The notes under the pieces are model-generated. The model saw only the letters and a program-made list of their open reading frames with translations. It was not told the DNA's origin and did no database searches. Made by a program: the position numbers and the translations under genes. DNA of 64,000 nucleotides. It comes from Smittia aterrima (taxonomy: Eukaryota; Arthropoda; Insecta; Diptera; Chironomidae). Below are positions 12,990 to 24,800 of the stretch, piece by piece (position 1 is the first letter of the stretch; the number at the start of each line of letters is the position of its first letter). The stretch spans positions 22,227,537 to 22,291,536 of the forward strand of contig CP093829.1 in NCBI GenBank assembly GCA_033063855.1, in the 5' to 3' direction.

Positions 12990-15900
12990 TTAGTTTTTTG
13001 GCGACACCGTGATTAACTTGTGGGGTGTAACAGGAGAAATCTGAAAGAAAATATAAAAATTTAGTTTGATTTCCTTTTTTTAAAGTATTATCAAACTCAC
13101 CCAATGTGCTCGATTTTCCAGCAACGGATCATCTTCAAGCAAGCCTTGTTGATCGATGTAAAGCAGCGTGTCCTTGCTACATGAGCTCACGCCCCGGATT
13201 CTCTTTGAAATCGGCTCACACTCTTGCAACATGTAATTCTTGGGAAGGGAAGATGATGAGATCTCGTCGATGCGATCCATAGATAACAAATCAGATATCG
13301 TGATTGCACCAACATCGCTGTGACGATTGCTGTTGTTATTTGCGTCATTCCACAAAAGATTATTAATTGTTTGTTGAGACATGAGCTCTTCTATCTTATC
13401 GGATTCCTCCGATCGTTTCCCCAAACTGCCGCAAACTACGTCATTCGAATTCTTATCTTTCGAATGCACAGGTGATTCAACAACCTCTGGTGCTGGGGAA
13501 CTTCCAGTAACTTCAACCTGAATCGTGATCTTGTGGTTTACTTTAATTTCGGCGTTTTCCTCTTCAGAAGACGCTTCATTTGATTTATCGACATCATTCG
13601 TTTCCAAGCTTGTTGGTTCAGAAAAAACTTCGGGAATGTCATCGCTGTCGATTGCTTGAATATCATCAATATTCAAAACGGCAGATATTTCAGTTGCCAC
13701 CGGTTTGGCTACTTCCGGGTGTATCGTTTCTTCGATATCATCATCAGGTTTAGCATCTTGGTCATTATCGTTGCCCTTCACGCTATTCAACTCTGTTGAA
13801 ACCTTCGTTGAACTCTTCGCTGTTGGTATTGGTGCAATCTTTGACAGCCAATGCTCAGTCGAGCTTGTACTGGCACCGGAGCTGTCAGAACTTTCGCAAT
13901 TCTTCCTACGCTGATAGAAAAGCATGTAAGCTTCGTTGTTTATAATTTTCTCGGAAACTTCTTCGTTATTGATGAGCGAGACTCGTTGGTCATCGAACTT
14001 GTACCATTGTTGATCGTAAGGATTCTTACAAGCTGCCGTGTAATGTCCTGTTTCCAATGTGTCTCCTTGATGATAACAAACAGCATACAGATCGTATAAA
14101 GGATCTTCATTGAGCAGAGAATTTGTTAACGTTCCAGTCTTGGACATTTTTGCTTTTCTCGATAAAGTGCTGTTCACTGATGAAGATCCAGGATTTCCCG
14201 CGAGATGCCAAGTTGACAAATCAAAGCCAGTCAAGGGGAAGTTTACCATGGTCGTGAGCTTCGATGCATGTGATCCTTTGAACTGTTGTTGACGGAATCG
14301 TTTAAAGTGAATAACAAGAATATCAGGTAGCGACCAAAGGCCTAACGTTTTAACAACAGGCAAATATTTTTGGCATTGTGGACATCGCCAGGCGTCCTCA
14401 GCACTTAGTGTCTCAGCTTTTGTATAATGATCGAGGCATTGCTCAAGCGATAAAACTGTATTTTCCGCAGATTTCTCCTTTTGCTCCGAAACACTCTCAT
14501 GTTCGACGAAATGATCTTCCATATCATTAAAATACTTGTCCGGCTCAGTCCATTCAAGCGAAAGCTTAATGTGTAGAGGTCCCGAATCGGAAGGCTGAAC
14601 GGAAAGCGCCAAATCAATCATCTCCGTTAGCAACGGATGCTCGAATTTGGATTCTAAATATGTTCCTGGATCGGCTGACGGTTCTTGCAAATGAATTTTG
14701 AACATTTCTGAGATTGGTGTTGAGTAACTGAAGACTTCTGGTTTGAGAATGGCTGACATTTGTTTCAAAAGCGTTTTCTGGAATTCACTGAATGAAACGT
14801 CCCTGTTTATTTTCATACTGAACACGGAACCTAGAACAAAGAAATTGTTTGTTAATGGAAAAGTTATTTTAGGAAATATTGTTATATCATCTTACCAAAC
14901 TTAATCGTCTCACTGTCTGTAACTTTCACATTCATAATGCACAAAGCGATTTGCGAGTCTTCCATCTTTTCCGGCAGCTCAATGCAACAGACAGTGTCAT
15001 CCTTTTCAATGTTTGATGCCGGATGAGAATCACAGAAGAGCCTTCCAAAACCAGAACTAGTCACTTCTGTGAGAATCAAACGTTTCTCTTCGATATTTGT
15101 TTCGAGGTGAATCTTCTCGCGAAGTGAGAGTATCGACGAGCCAGTTGGTACACCAATCGACATCCGAACTTGCTTCGGATTTTTAGCATCGTAGAGTACG
15201 TTGACGTTGACAGGCTGCGACGTTAGCTGAGGTAACTGAACTGAAATGCAGTGGAATGGATCGAAGGTGTTGCTCTGTTTATGACAACGAGGACATGTTA
15301 ACGACGATCGGAATTGTGCCCGAAACACTGCTTGGACGAAGGAATTATTGCACCGCATGTAGTTTGCGAGTGTTTCAGCGGCAATGACCTCGTCGGGTCG
15401 ACCGTAATTGTTCTTCACGGACTTGTATTTCTTCTTCGTAGCCGTGTTCAAGTCTTCATGTACCTTGTCTAGCAGCCAAAAGAGAAACTCTTGAGCATCG
15501 TGCTGTGTTGCGCTACGGAATTGAGCGCCATACCGCTCGACAACTTCTTTGAAGTTTGTACTGTATTCAGAGGCATCCTTGCATGTCCATAAGGCTTTTA
15601 ATACCTGTGCGAGTTGCTCCGTTAGTTCACCTTTCGTTCCAAATTTCCTTGAGTTGATTTTATTGCGCTTTCTCAAATCAGCCTAAAACGAATGAAAGTG
15701 TCATTGATCGCCAATCATCGAAGCGTGACGCGCTGTGTTACCTTATATTGATCAAGGACAAAATACTCAGCGAGAATATCGGTGTGACTCAAACATTGAA
15801 GCACGGAGTTCATGAAACAGTTATTGCCGTGATTGCGAAGTCCAATCACTCCGGGAGTTGAGTCTGGTGGCCAAACGTACGTGTTTATCGGTGGAACTCG

Positions 15901-17325
15901 ATCATTTTTGGCATTATTAGTCTGAAAGAAGAAACGTTTTCATTAGAGTTTCAATTAGAGATGCAAGGTTAATGAGATTGCTAAAGTAAAGCATGAGTTG
16001 GTGATAAGATAGGAAATCTCTGGCTCATTCCTTCAACAATGTCATCTCACGAGTACGATAGCGCTATCAAAACCGAATGAACGTTATTCAAGGTCAACAT
16101 TTGAATGCGAATGGGGAATAAATCAACCGAGCGCGTTTATGTATCGCGGAGAATCTTCTTCTGCTTGTGTATTGTGTAGGACCGGAGATAACTCGCTAAA
16201 TTTTATCTCTGACATTGAGCTCAATTAAGAACGTTTTTGCCATTTCAATGAAATATTTAACTTTTTTGTCTGTGACGTGTTCTTTTGTAGTTTATGCGAA
16301 TTCCATGAAAATATTTTTCTTTTATCATAATCTTTTAACCTTTCTACTAAAGGAATGTTATGAGATTCGAATTGGGCGGCAACATTGAATATTTCGCACA
16401 CACACATAAGCGGACTTAGAGAGCATAAAACTATGATGAGCTAGAAACAGCGACGATGCATTTTTTATTATTATTATTGACTGTGGAATTTCAATTACTT
16501 GCAAGCTCTTCTCATTTTCCGCTTGTGCACGTTTTGTGCAATGGGCTTGATTCATTGGCATCAGCGATAGATAAAGCGGGTTATGAAACAGTGGCGAATG
16601 TACGAATGAGAAAAGCATGTGACAATCAACTCTCGCGCTCTATTCTTTGCAGCTCGTTTCACAAATCAAAGCGTGAAGTTGTTTAAACGTTTCACGTAAG
16701 GCATTATCAGTAAATCATGTAGCAAGTGAAGTTAAATATTAAAACCCCTCCCTAAAAAGCTTGTTGGCATTGCCATGAACTCTCTCTATAATTAAACGCC
16801 GTTTGGAGTCTAATTGTCTACGTTATTTTCGAACTATTCCAAGTTAACATTGATCAGCGAAAAAAATGAAAACAGAAATCTGAACAAAAGTCAGCTTTGC
16901 TGTAATTTCGTGACTCATTCGAGCGAATCCAACTCTTACGATAGACGGCTTAGTATTTTTTTTTCTTCTTTTTCCTGCTCTTCATTTATTGTGAATGAAT
17001 GAGCAAAAAGCCTCTTGAGCCAACTTACGGTAAAATTTGTGAATTGCTGAATGATCTTCTTAAACGATTTCTTTCGGAAGATCTTCTTCAAGGTTATCTT
17101 CGACTTGCCGAACGACTCGTCGCTCTTCTTCTCCATATCATTTTGGTCGTCGATTGAATCACTTTTGGCATTTTCTTCTGCCCTTCGTCTGATTGTAAAA
17201 TTGCGGATTTTTCTTCTAACACTTTTTAATGTATTTGAGGAATTAATTTGATCAACTTGAGCTTCATTCTCTGCTTCCACGACCACTTCACACTTTTTCA
17301 CTACATTTTCCGCGTTCTGAGACAT
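12990..17325 (-). CDS. Ubiquitin carboxyl-terminal hydrolase, USP31/USP43 type
   Basis: Minus-strand exons 17029-17325, 15742-15921, 14896-15682, 13101-14830 and 12990-13040 join in phase into 1014 residues. The first ATG in frame, at 17325, is used. A cysteine protease of the USP family that removes ubiquitin from proteins. The Cys box is NHGNNCFMNS (catalytic Cys134). The His box is LETGHYTAACKNPYDQQWYKF with His684, and the following Asp701/702 completes the triad. A zinc ribbon is formed by CPRC and CPQC pairs. The N-terminus (1-99) is acidic then strongly Lys-rich; the C-terminal 280 residues are Ser/Asp/Glu-rich and disordered. Domain order and sequence resemble USP31/USP43 and the fly Usp15-31 group. 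The 1.1-kb first intron is unusually long for this window. The final 17-codon exon is predicted from a good acceptor and is the least certain part. Confidence 0.88.
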
Positions 17326-17596
17326 TTCTGAGGCATTAATTGGCAAACTCGCGAACGATTTGTGTAGTCGTGTAGCTTATTGAAAGCGTTTTAAACGTGT
17401 TCAAAGAAATGTTCGTAAGCCATCTGGTGGCTTGCTGAATGAAACAAGGATGTCCCCTCGACTCCACAATTATCACAAGGATGTCCCTTTGTTTTAGCCC
17501 TTTTTCTCTCGAAGCGTTCAAAGGCACAAAAAGTTTCGACGATTTCAAAAGTTTCGACTAAATCGCAACCACGTATTTGAATAATTTAATTTAAAA
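17326..17596. promoter_or_regulatory. Shared bidirectional promoter between USP31/43-like gene and SRP9
   Basis: Only 271 bp separate the start codons of two divergently transcribed genes, so both promoters and 5' UTRs must lie here. No clear TATA box is seen on either strand, which is usual for housekeeping promoters. Confidence 0.6.
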
Positions 17597-17895
17597 ATGG
17601 TTTTTGCAAAATCATGGGAGGACTTTGAGATAGCAGCTGAAGCGATGTTGATGGAGAACCCAGAGAAGTGTCGATATAGCATGAAGTACGCTCATAAACA
17701 ACATGCGCTGGTGCTTAAAGTGACGAACAATGCAAAAGTAAGTTTCAATTTCGGAAATATTTTGTTTTGATTTCAGTAAACTAATTCAATTATCACTTGC
17801 AGTGCATACAATTCAAAACTGAAGTTATGCCGGACCTTAAGAAGATTGAGAAGTTCACCGGAAATGTAATGAATCAGCTCACCAATAAGGATTAA
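17597..17895 (+). CDS. Srp9: Signal recognition particle 9 kDa subunit (SRP9)
   Basis: Two exons, 17597-17737 and 17803-17895, join in phase 0 across a 65-bp GT..AG intron and encode 77 residues. This is the usual length of SRP9. The N-terminal helix after MVFAKSWEDFEIAAEAM is typical, as are the central LVLKVTNNAKCIQFKT strand and the C-terminal DLKKIEKFTGNVMNQL helix. SRP9 pairs with SRP14 on the Alu domain of SRP RNA and slows translation while the ribosome is brought to the ER. The gene is too short for most ORF callers because of its intron. Confidence 0.95.
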
Positions 17896-17917
17896 TGCAA
17901 TTAACATGGAAATCTGT

Positions 17918-17923
17918 AATAAA
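17918..17923 (+). terminator. Poly(A) signal of SRP9
   Basis: AATAAA 22 bases after the SRP9 stop codon, giving a very short 3' UTR. Confidence 0.7.
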
Positions 17924-18148
17924 AAATATTTTTTACTGAAATGTCTGAAGATGTTTGCTTGTTGGACATCATTGAACGAAGATCAAGTCATTGGCAGCTC
18001 TCCACGTAAGCAATAAGATTCGAAAGTCCATCTGACTTACTTCCTTGAGCCGTGAATCAACGCCTACATCAGCAATAGACCTTACCAAGTCTGATTTCAA
18101 TAACAAAACCCTTCTGCAAAAGACCAACAAAGTGAATCTAACGTTTAC

Positions 18149-18154
18149 TTTATT
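18149..18154 (-). terminator. Poly(A) signal of exex copy A
   Basis: Minus-strand AATAAA about 130 bases beyond the stop codon of the downstream homeobox gene. SRP9 transcription converges on this interval from the other side. Confidence 0.5.
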
Positions 18155-18283
18155 TATTAATTCTCGGAATCGTCAAAATCTTAAATATATAAGAAAATAT
18201 TGACAATGACACTTGAAATCATGGATCGTGATATTTTTACATTTCTCTGACTAGATTATTGATGAATGAGTGGCTTCTCGTGA

Positions 18284-21200
18284 CTAGACCACTCTCCAGA
18301 TCATGTCGTCTCCCTCGTTGAAAATATTTGGTTGCTGTCGATTGTAATTATCTTCGGGATTTTCCTTGGGCGGCAGATGACGTTGATGCAACATTACAGG
18401 ATGCGGTGGAAGATGTGAGCTCGGTTCAGGATTCTTTGGGAAATGGAAATTGCTTCCTGTCAAGTTTGTCACGAGCTTGTCGTTTCCAGAGTTTTTGAAA
18501 GCAGAAGATTGATTGCTTGAGCTTGAGTTAGCTCTCGACTGTTTCTCTTCGCTGTTGCCGTGATTGTCAGAAGACTTATTCTTCGACTCTTGTTGAGCTT
18601 TTCGCGATCGCTTCCATTTCATTCGACGGTTTTGAAACTGTTAAGAATATTTTTGATTAAAATTCGATTGAGAGACGTTGATGTTTCTTAAACTTACCCA
18701 AATCTTAACCTGAAGCATGGAATAAGAAAAGGAAAATTTAAAATGTTTACGTAATCTTTCAAGCCTAAGCCCAATGGACAAAAAATGGGGAAATCACAAG
18801 CTCAGCAAATAAGATTTTGTGACATAAAATGTAACCGCAAATCAGGTTCAGGACATTTTGTCGCATCGCAAGAATAAGACGAAGAAGGAGAAAAGTTATT
18901 TATCATTGCGATGATACATGAAGGCGAAAGAAGGAGCGTGACATAAAAATATTTGTCTTTGTTATCACGCGATCCTAATCCTTGAGCTTGTGACATTTGA
19001 GAAATCATCTTTGAAAAGATAAATGTTAATACCTGAGTCTCAGTCAGCAGCAAATTGCTCGCAACCTCATATCGTTTCGGACGTGACAAATATTTGTTCT
19101 GTTTGAACTGCTTTTCGAGCTCTAAAAGTTGTTGCGACTGTAAATAAAGTCAAACAGAGAGAGAGAATGGTGTTTAGTAGCGGCAATCAAAGTAAATAGA
19201 AAATCAGACTCAACTGTAAATGCGGTTCGAGGTCTTCGAGTCTTTCCAAAAAGTCCGTGCTGTCCTGAAATGTAAAATTGAAGTTGAAATTTAATTTTGT
19301 TTGATTGAGATCTTGATGATCAATTAAGTTAAAGCGTTCTTCAAAGAGACGCGGTCATCGTTCTGCTAATGATGCGACGATGAGTGGACTTTAAACAATT
19401 TCGACCATCGGCACTCTCGACAAACGACAACGTGCTTAAGAGTATTTTTGTAGCGATCAGAGACAAGTTCATTTCCCATTCTTCTAATTCTGTTATTTTC
19501 TCAAATTTAGAAGTAAAACAAACATTTCTCGATTGCGTCAGAAGCTTCTTCGGTAAATAATGAATTTGTGACGACTTATTTACTCAGTTACTCATAATTG
19601 AGCTCTTTTAATCCAATAATAGTAATCAATTGCCCTCTCGTCCATTCCCTCGAGTCGTTTTCATTAAGCAGCTCCCGGAGAATGGCGGAAAATGCAGTAA
19701 ATTTGTCGTTTTTTCCCAAGCGAATGAACTGCACGTTCGAATGAAGACGATAATGAACAAATGATTTTCATAACATTTATCGTCTCTCACAATCCCTTCT
19801 GCCAATATCGATGCTCGTATCATGTTCTTTTAGGTAGAAATTGGCCATTTTCGGCACATATAAATTTATGATGCCATTTGTGTTATTCCTTTTATTTGCA
19901 AAGCTTTTCATGCAGACGATTTTCCTGGGAAAGTTCATCGATTGCGTCGCAAGATTTTATTATTTCAATGAGAGAACTAAAGCATTCACTTCGTGTCCTT
20001 TCAATCCCCAACCCGTAAAAACACAGAAGACTTCTTGCTCATCGCAAATGATGCACTTAATTTTGATTTAAGAACAGTTTTAATGCTTCATCGAGCCAGG
20101 AACATGAAAATTTATCTTCTCATGATGATGCGGTTTGCGAAAGAAATAATTTTTTATGCTCGTCCATTTGTGTAATTATTTTTTACGAGACATTTCATCC
20201 TTTCGGATTGAAGTCGTGACTGGCACGGGGAACATAAAAATAAAGTTTGAGGAAGAGGAAAACATAACAAGAGCATAAATCTTTGGATAATGTCAGGACG
20301 AGTCGAGAGAGAGAAAGTCTTGTAAATATTTAATATTTTCATAAATTTATGTTTCTGTTTTTCACGACGCGAGCACTTTTCAGAGAAAAATCGACGTCAA
20401 TTTAATGTGAGAGCTGTAACCATTTTCCTCGAACACGAGCACGCCCATTAAATTTTCCAACAGTCACAGAGGAATGAAATATCATTTTCCTTCTGGCAAG
20501 TGAAGCCCTCGTCATTAGTTTTCCTCTCAACTCGGAGAAGGGAAGCGCTCTGAACTCACAGGAAAATGGTTTTCGCTCTGACGATGTGTCGTGGCGGTTT
20601 GGCTTGGGGGTGGCAGAATTGTTTGCAATGAAATTTTCCGACAACTCTTGATTGCCAGAGCATTAAACGTGTTTTTTTTTTCAGGGAAAAAAGTTTTCCC
20701 AACTCCAGAATGATATGGAAAATGTAATCTACGTTAATTAAACTTAATTTATCTTTCCATCAAGTTTTTCGTTCTACTCCCCCACTCATTCACTGTTTTT
20801 AATCACAAACTTTTCCCACATGGGACTCCGCTTTTTCCTCTCCACTCGGTTTCAACTTGTTCTGTCAACTCGACTCGACGAATGTAATTCCAAGTCAAAT
20901 TTAATTCGTTTTTACATCGAAACCATTTTATAAATGATACTAAGCGACTGCTAATTGGAACGGAGCGAGAGTTGAATGTTAATTTGATTTCTCGTTTAAC
21001 TTTTCTTTGTTTTGGATTCGTTAGGAACGTCATTTTGAAAATCAATAATTTAAAGCATTAAATTTAAAATTCATTAAACGATTCTCAATCTAAATATCGT
21101 AAACGAGTTGATTGCATAATAAAATGTTTCTGTATCGAACAAAGAGGAAGATAAACGTCAATCATGAACTCGACAAGTGTGCGATGGGGTGCTAATTAAT

Positions 21201-22597
21201 CCTTGAAACCCATAAAACATCACCCGTCAACGTAAACATTAAGCCAATCACCCTTCGCTTCTAATCGAACAAAAAACCACACTCAGACACCATGCAATCA
21301 AGTGAATTGAGCAATTCTTCACCCTAGTCCCGTCCTTTAAATGCTTTCGCAAACAATTAGACGGAACATCTGTAGAAAATAAACAAACGTATTTATGAAA
21401 TTAATCAATGAAAGGAGAGAGCTAAAGTAATTTTCTTCTTTCCCAAAAATTCGATTGTTTTTGCAATTGAGTTCGCCGTTATTCCAATTTAACTCTAAAC
21501 TCCAGCAAAATCGCTTCAAAATTTCATTAAACAAACAAACTCTGTTTGTAGATTGATTCATCATCGTTTCGTGTTGAATCGAAGCTTCGAAGATCAACAT
21601 GACTCCGGCCCGGCCCTGAAATGTTTCGGATTGATTGCGAAAAGGATGGAAATATGCAAATAAATTTTCTCTTTAATCATGTATGGAAATTGGAAATGCA
21701 AATATTTCGTAATCGATAGCGATTCGCAACGATATTGTAATTGGATGTTGATTGGAATCGAAATAATTAGAAATCAATATTTGAATTAATTCATCTCCGC
21801 GCTTACCAGTTAGATCTGTGATCCGCGGATAGAAAATTCCCGCTTGTCGAATCAGCTCGAGATTGGAGAGGTGAGGAACGAAGCCAGGCATCTTTAATTG
21901 AAATAATAACAATTAATAATGTTTGTCACTGAAAAGGAAGAGTTGAACATTTACCGGCATCGATTTTCCACTTCCATCAGGTCGATGAAAGGCAGAATTG
22001 TTTGGAAGGAGAAGTTGCGGCTGGTACATGTTGTAGAATTGCGGAGGGAAGTTTGGATGACGCATATCAGGTGGACGCTTAAAAGACTGATCTGGAGGGA
22101 AACCTTCATGCACTCGCTGGTCTTCACAACCCGGACTAATTGGAGGGCTCGAGCGAGTTGATGAGACAGGAGAATCAGATCTGACGAAGAAAAATTTGAA
22201 GGATTCTCATCAAATGAATGAATTTATTAACTCACCTTGACATTTGATCGTCTGGACTGCTGTTGAGATCTCGAGTAATAAGACTTTCCTTGTAGTTATT
22301 ATTAACAAATTCTGTGAATGATCTTTTGTTGTCTAATTCACTTCCATCACTTGTTTGGTTCTTCGCCAAAAGTGCGTCAATGCAAAAGGACTTTTTACTG
22401 TTTTGCGACGGCGTTTGATTGTAATCAACTTGATTGAATTCAGAATTATTATTTAATCCTTTGTCTGAGCAGTTTTGCTGCTGGAAAATTCTGATTTCTG
22501 GTGGCATTTCGAGAGGCGGCGGCGTTTGATTTTGTTCTTGATCTTCGTTCGACGAACCAGGAGAAGAAACGCGATTGTTCGGAGATAAACTCGTCAT
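18284..22597 (-). CDS. exex: Homeobox protein of the Mnx/extra-extra family, copy A
   Basis: Seven minus-strand exons (22236-22597, 21955-22180, 21807-21891, 19215-19264, 19033-19137, 18698-18709, 18284-18637) join in phase into 397 residues. The homeodomain is residues 233-292: TRRPRTAFTSQQLLELEKQ, then KYLSRPKRYEVASNLLLTETQ, VKIW and FQNRRMKWKRSRK. This is diagnostic of Mnx/exex, a repressor that specifies motor neurons. An Eh1-like motif FCIDALLA at 71-78 would recruit Groucho, as in other Mnx proteins. The family's intron between helix 2 and helix 3 (after Gln44) is present. A further 60-bp intron splits Trp48 from Phe49, leaving a 12-nt microexon. Tail residues after the homeodomain are Ser/Asn-rich. 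A second copy lies directly upstream; this copy has the longer N-terminus and probably keeps the ancestral role, but that is inference. Confidence 0.9.
18698..18709 (-). other. exex: 12-nt microexon inside the homeodomain of exex copy A
   Basis: The minus-strand sequence GTTAAGATTTGG encodes Val-Lys-Ile-Trp, homeodomain residues 45-48. On its 5' side is a pyrimidine-rich tract ending TTCAG. On its 3' side is a near-consensus donor GTAAGT, and the next acceptor is 60 bp away at CTTAACAG. Skipping it would remove VKIW but keep the frame, deleting the start of the DNA-recognition helix. Copy B has the same residues (IKIW) contiguous with the next exon. Confidence 0.9.
18791..19119. repeat. 329-bp block identical to 23689-24017 (exex copy A side)
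   Basis: Covers most of the exon for homeodomain residues 11-44 plus 242 bp of the following intron. By eye it is base-for-base identical to the copy B block, at an offset of 4898. Both edges are abrupt: beyond 19119 even synonymous exon positions differ, and below 18791 the introns are unrelated. Confidence 0.9.
19207..19262. repeat. 56-bp block identical to 24088-24143 (exon with homeodomain N-terminus)
   Basis: Covers nearly the whole 50-bp exon encoding QHGLFGKTRRPRTAFT and a few bases of the next intron. The intron between this block and the 329-bp block is unalignable between the copies. Confidence 0.85.
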
Positions 22598-23383
22598 AGT
22601 TTAATTTTTGTTTCACAATTTTAAATATTTTTCGTTCACGTTTCTCGCATTTTATCTTTCGAACAATTGAGAGCGAGAAAATCTGTTTACTTGCTCGAGT
22701 TGTAAATAATCCTTTATTGCTTTTGTAACACGATGTATTTTTATTAGCTTCCGCTGAATTTGCATAAACGGAAGCAGACAAATTATGTTAATGAAAATCC
22801 TCGTCTTTATTATTCTTAACACTAAAGCTTTGTTGCTGCAGGTCAGTGACGGCACTAAAATAATTTTTTTCCTCTCTCTCAGATAAAATCGGAGATTTGC
22901 TTAACTTGCTATTTTCACGACCGACCCGGACGAAGTCACTTAAAAGAATGATCGCGGTTGTCGCCAACAAATTTTCGTCTCTTCACCAACACAAAGCGAT
23001 TCACCAGCAAACGACGACATTACAAAATATAATCGCTCGCTTTGTTGTTCGAGCTTTTCATTCAAAGAGTGTTTTTGATTAAATTCTTATCGCTTCATAA
23101 TGAGACTAAAATATTGTGCAAATAGGAAAACTCGGAAAATCTTCTGAACTGTTTCGTTTATGGAGTCGAATTTCTTTTTTTTTTGTGGGCGGAGACTGGA
23201 AGCAACATAAAACTTTCCAGTTGAAAATTTGTAGGAAGCTGACACTCACAATTGATCACTCAGACATTGATGATGGCGAAAATCTTGAAGCTGTGGAGAA
23301 AGCGAAGATTTTTCTTGCGACGGGGAAATTAAAGAAAGTTTTTGTTCTATGAGTCAAACAAATATTTTTATTCTTGATTTCTC
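22598..23383. promoter_or_regulatory. 5' region of exex copy A, downstream flank of copy B
   Basis: No gene. A minus-strand TATA-like element lies at 23024-23033. The stretch from about 23018 to 23167 aligns with about 24784-24936 upstream of copy B. A further short match (GGGCGGAG.CTGGAAGC) occurs at about 23188 and 24964. The two genes therefore share a duplicated proximal promoter. The start site was not placed for copy A. Confidence 0.6.
23367..23372 (-). terminator. Poly(A) signal of exex copy B
   Basis: Minus-strand AATAAA about 12 bases after the copy B stop codon at 23384, implying a 3' UTR of only a few tens of bases. Confidence 0.6.
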
Positions 23384-24641
23384 TTATGCTAAGCTTAAAA
23401 TGTAAGGATTGTTACTTTGATCGGTGTGAGTTTTTGGACTTAAAAATAATCTTGGTGGGAATTGTGAATCGTAAGATTCGGGTGAAGCTGAGTGTGACTT
23501 TGGCGAAACCTCTGGTTCCCTTCTCGACTCTGTGTCACTCTTTGATTTATTTGGAATTCGGTTTTTAGACTCTTGTTGGCCCTTTCGAGATCTTTTCCAC
23601 TTCATTCGACGGTTTTGAAACCAAATCTTGATCTGTGTCGTAAGAAAAGTAAAGAAAACATTAAAACAATTGCGGAAGGAGGAAAATCAAATCACAAGCT
23701 CAGCAAATAAGATTTTGTGACATAAAATGTAACCGCAAATCAGGTTCAGGACATTTTGTCGCATCGCAAGAATAAGACGAAGAAGGAGAAAAGTTATTTA
23801 TCATTGCGATGATACATGAAGGCGAAAGAAGGAGCGTGACATAAAAATATTTGTCTTTGTTATCACGCGATCCTAATCCTTGAGCTTGTGACATTTGAGA
23901 AATCATCTTTGAAAAGATAAATGTTAATACCTGAGTCTCAGTCAGCAGCAAATTGCTCGCAACCTCATATCGTTTCGGACGTGACAAATATTTGTTCTGT
24001 TTGAACTGCTTTTCGAGTTCAAGAAGCTGCAGCGACTGTAGATGAAGAGAAATGTTAAATTAAGTTTTCGAATCAATTAGATTGCTTGACTCAACTGTAA
24101 ATGCGGTTCGAGGTCTTCGAGTCTTTCCAAAAAGTCCGTGCTGGCCTGAATAATTAAATTAACTTTAAAATAAAATAAAGTTCTTTCAGCAGACTCATCG
24201 AACTCACCATTAAAGTCGCCAATTGGCGGATAGAAAAGTCTCGAGTGTTGAAACAACTCAAAATGTGGATAATGGTGGAGCTGCGTAAAATAATTCATTG
24301 GATATTTGTAGTGAGGGTTGATGGTCTCAGATTCTGTGTTTGGATGATAGAAATCATTTTCATTTCCTGGATTTATTGGAGAGCTTGAACTGATTGAAGT
24401 GCATGGAGAGACTGAAGGGCTGTTGAGTAATTTAAACAAAACTTTAAAAAACTTGATTTCATTGAAAGAATTTTTCTTTTTCACACCTTCGACAATCTTT
24501 TTGAATATTTTCACTCTTTTCATCTTTTGATAGCAGCGTATCAATCAAAAATGACTTTGAACTTTGCGAGATATTTTTTCGATAAATCACTGTCGCCGGA
24601 ATTTCACTTTGTTCTTCATTAATTGTTCGATTTGTTTCCAT
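23384..24641 (-). CDS. exex: Homeobox protein of the Mnx/extra-extra family, copy B
   Basis: Five minus-strand exons (24487-24641, 24208-24419, 24096-24145, 23931-24035, 23384-23632) join in phase into 256 residues. The first true ATG in frame, at 24641, is used. The homeodomain, residues 131-190, differs from copy A at two places: Leu for Gln at position 11 and Ile for Val at position 45. The Eh1-like motif is FLIDTLLS at 31-38. The N-terminus is much shorter than in copy A and aligns only around Eh1, a SerProSer/AsnPro patch and the ARG-FYP-type segment (LFYPPIGDFNG against IFYPRITDLTG). The tail is short and Ser/Pro-rich. There is no intron between Trp48 and Phe49. Probably a DNA-binding repressor with overlapping targets. 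Confidence 0.9.
23689..24017. repeat. 329-bp block identical to 18791-19119 (exex copy B side)
   Basis: Partner of the copy A block. Identity includes 242 bp of intron, where neutral change should be fastest, while flanking exons and the other introns have diverged. Fits a recent gene-conversion tract; an assembly error cannot be excluded. Confidence 0.9.
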
Positions 24642-24773
24642 GGTTTGACTTTTTGATTTTTTTTTTACTCCGATTTTCACGACTGTCTCGAGCGAAGTCA
24701 CTAAACTGAATGATCAAGAGTTGTTTGCTACCAACACTCACCGAAATACATCGCCACACAACCAAAGATCGAC

Positions 24774-24800
24774 TGACGAGCCGTCATTACAAAATATAAT
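24774..24800 (-). promoter_or_regulatory. Predicted core promoter of exex copy B
   Basis: On the minus strand ATTATATTTT (24800-24791) is followed about 24 bases later by an arthropod-type initiator TCAGTC, whose A is at 24774. This predicts a 5' UTR of about 133 bases. The same TATA-like element stands upstream of copy A, but without the initiator. Confidence 0.5.

Noticed and set aside
18802..19089. Separate 95-codon gene, repeated at 23700-23987
   Set aside because: It is the homeodomain exon reading on into its intron; the start is inside the exex coding exon. Kept only as a possible retained-intron product.
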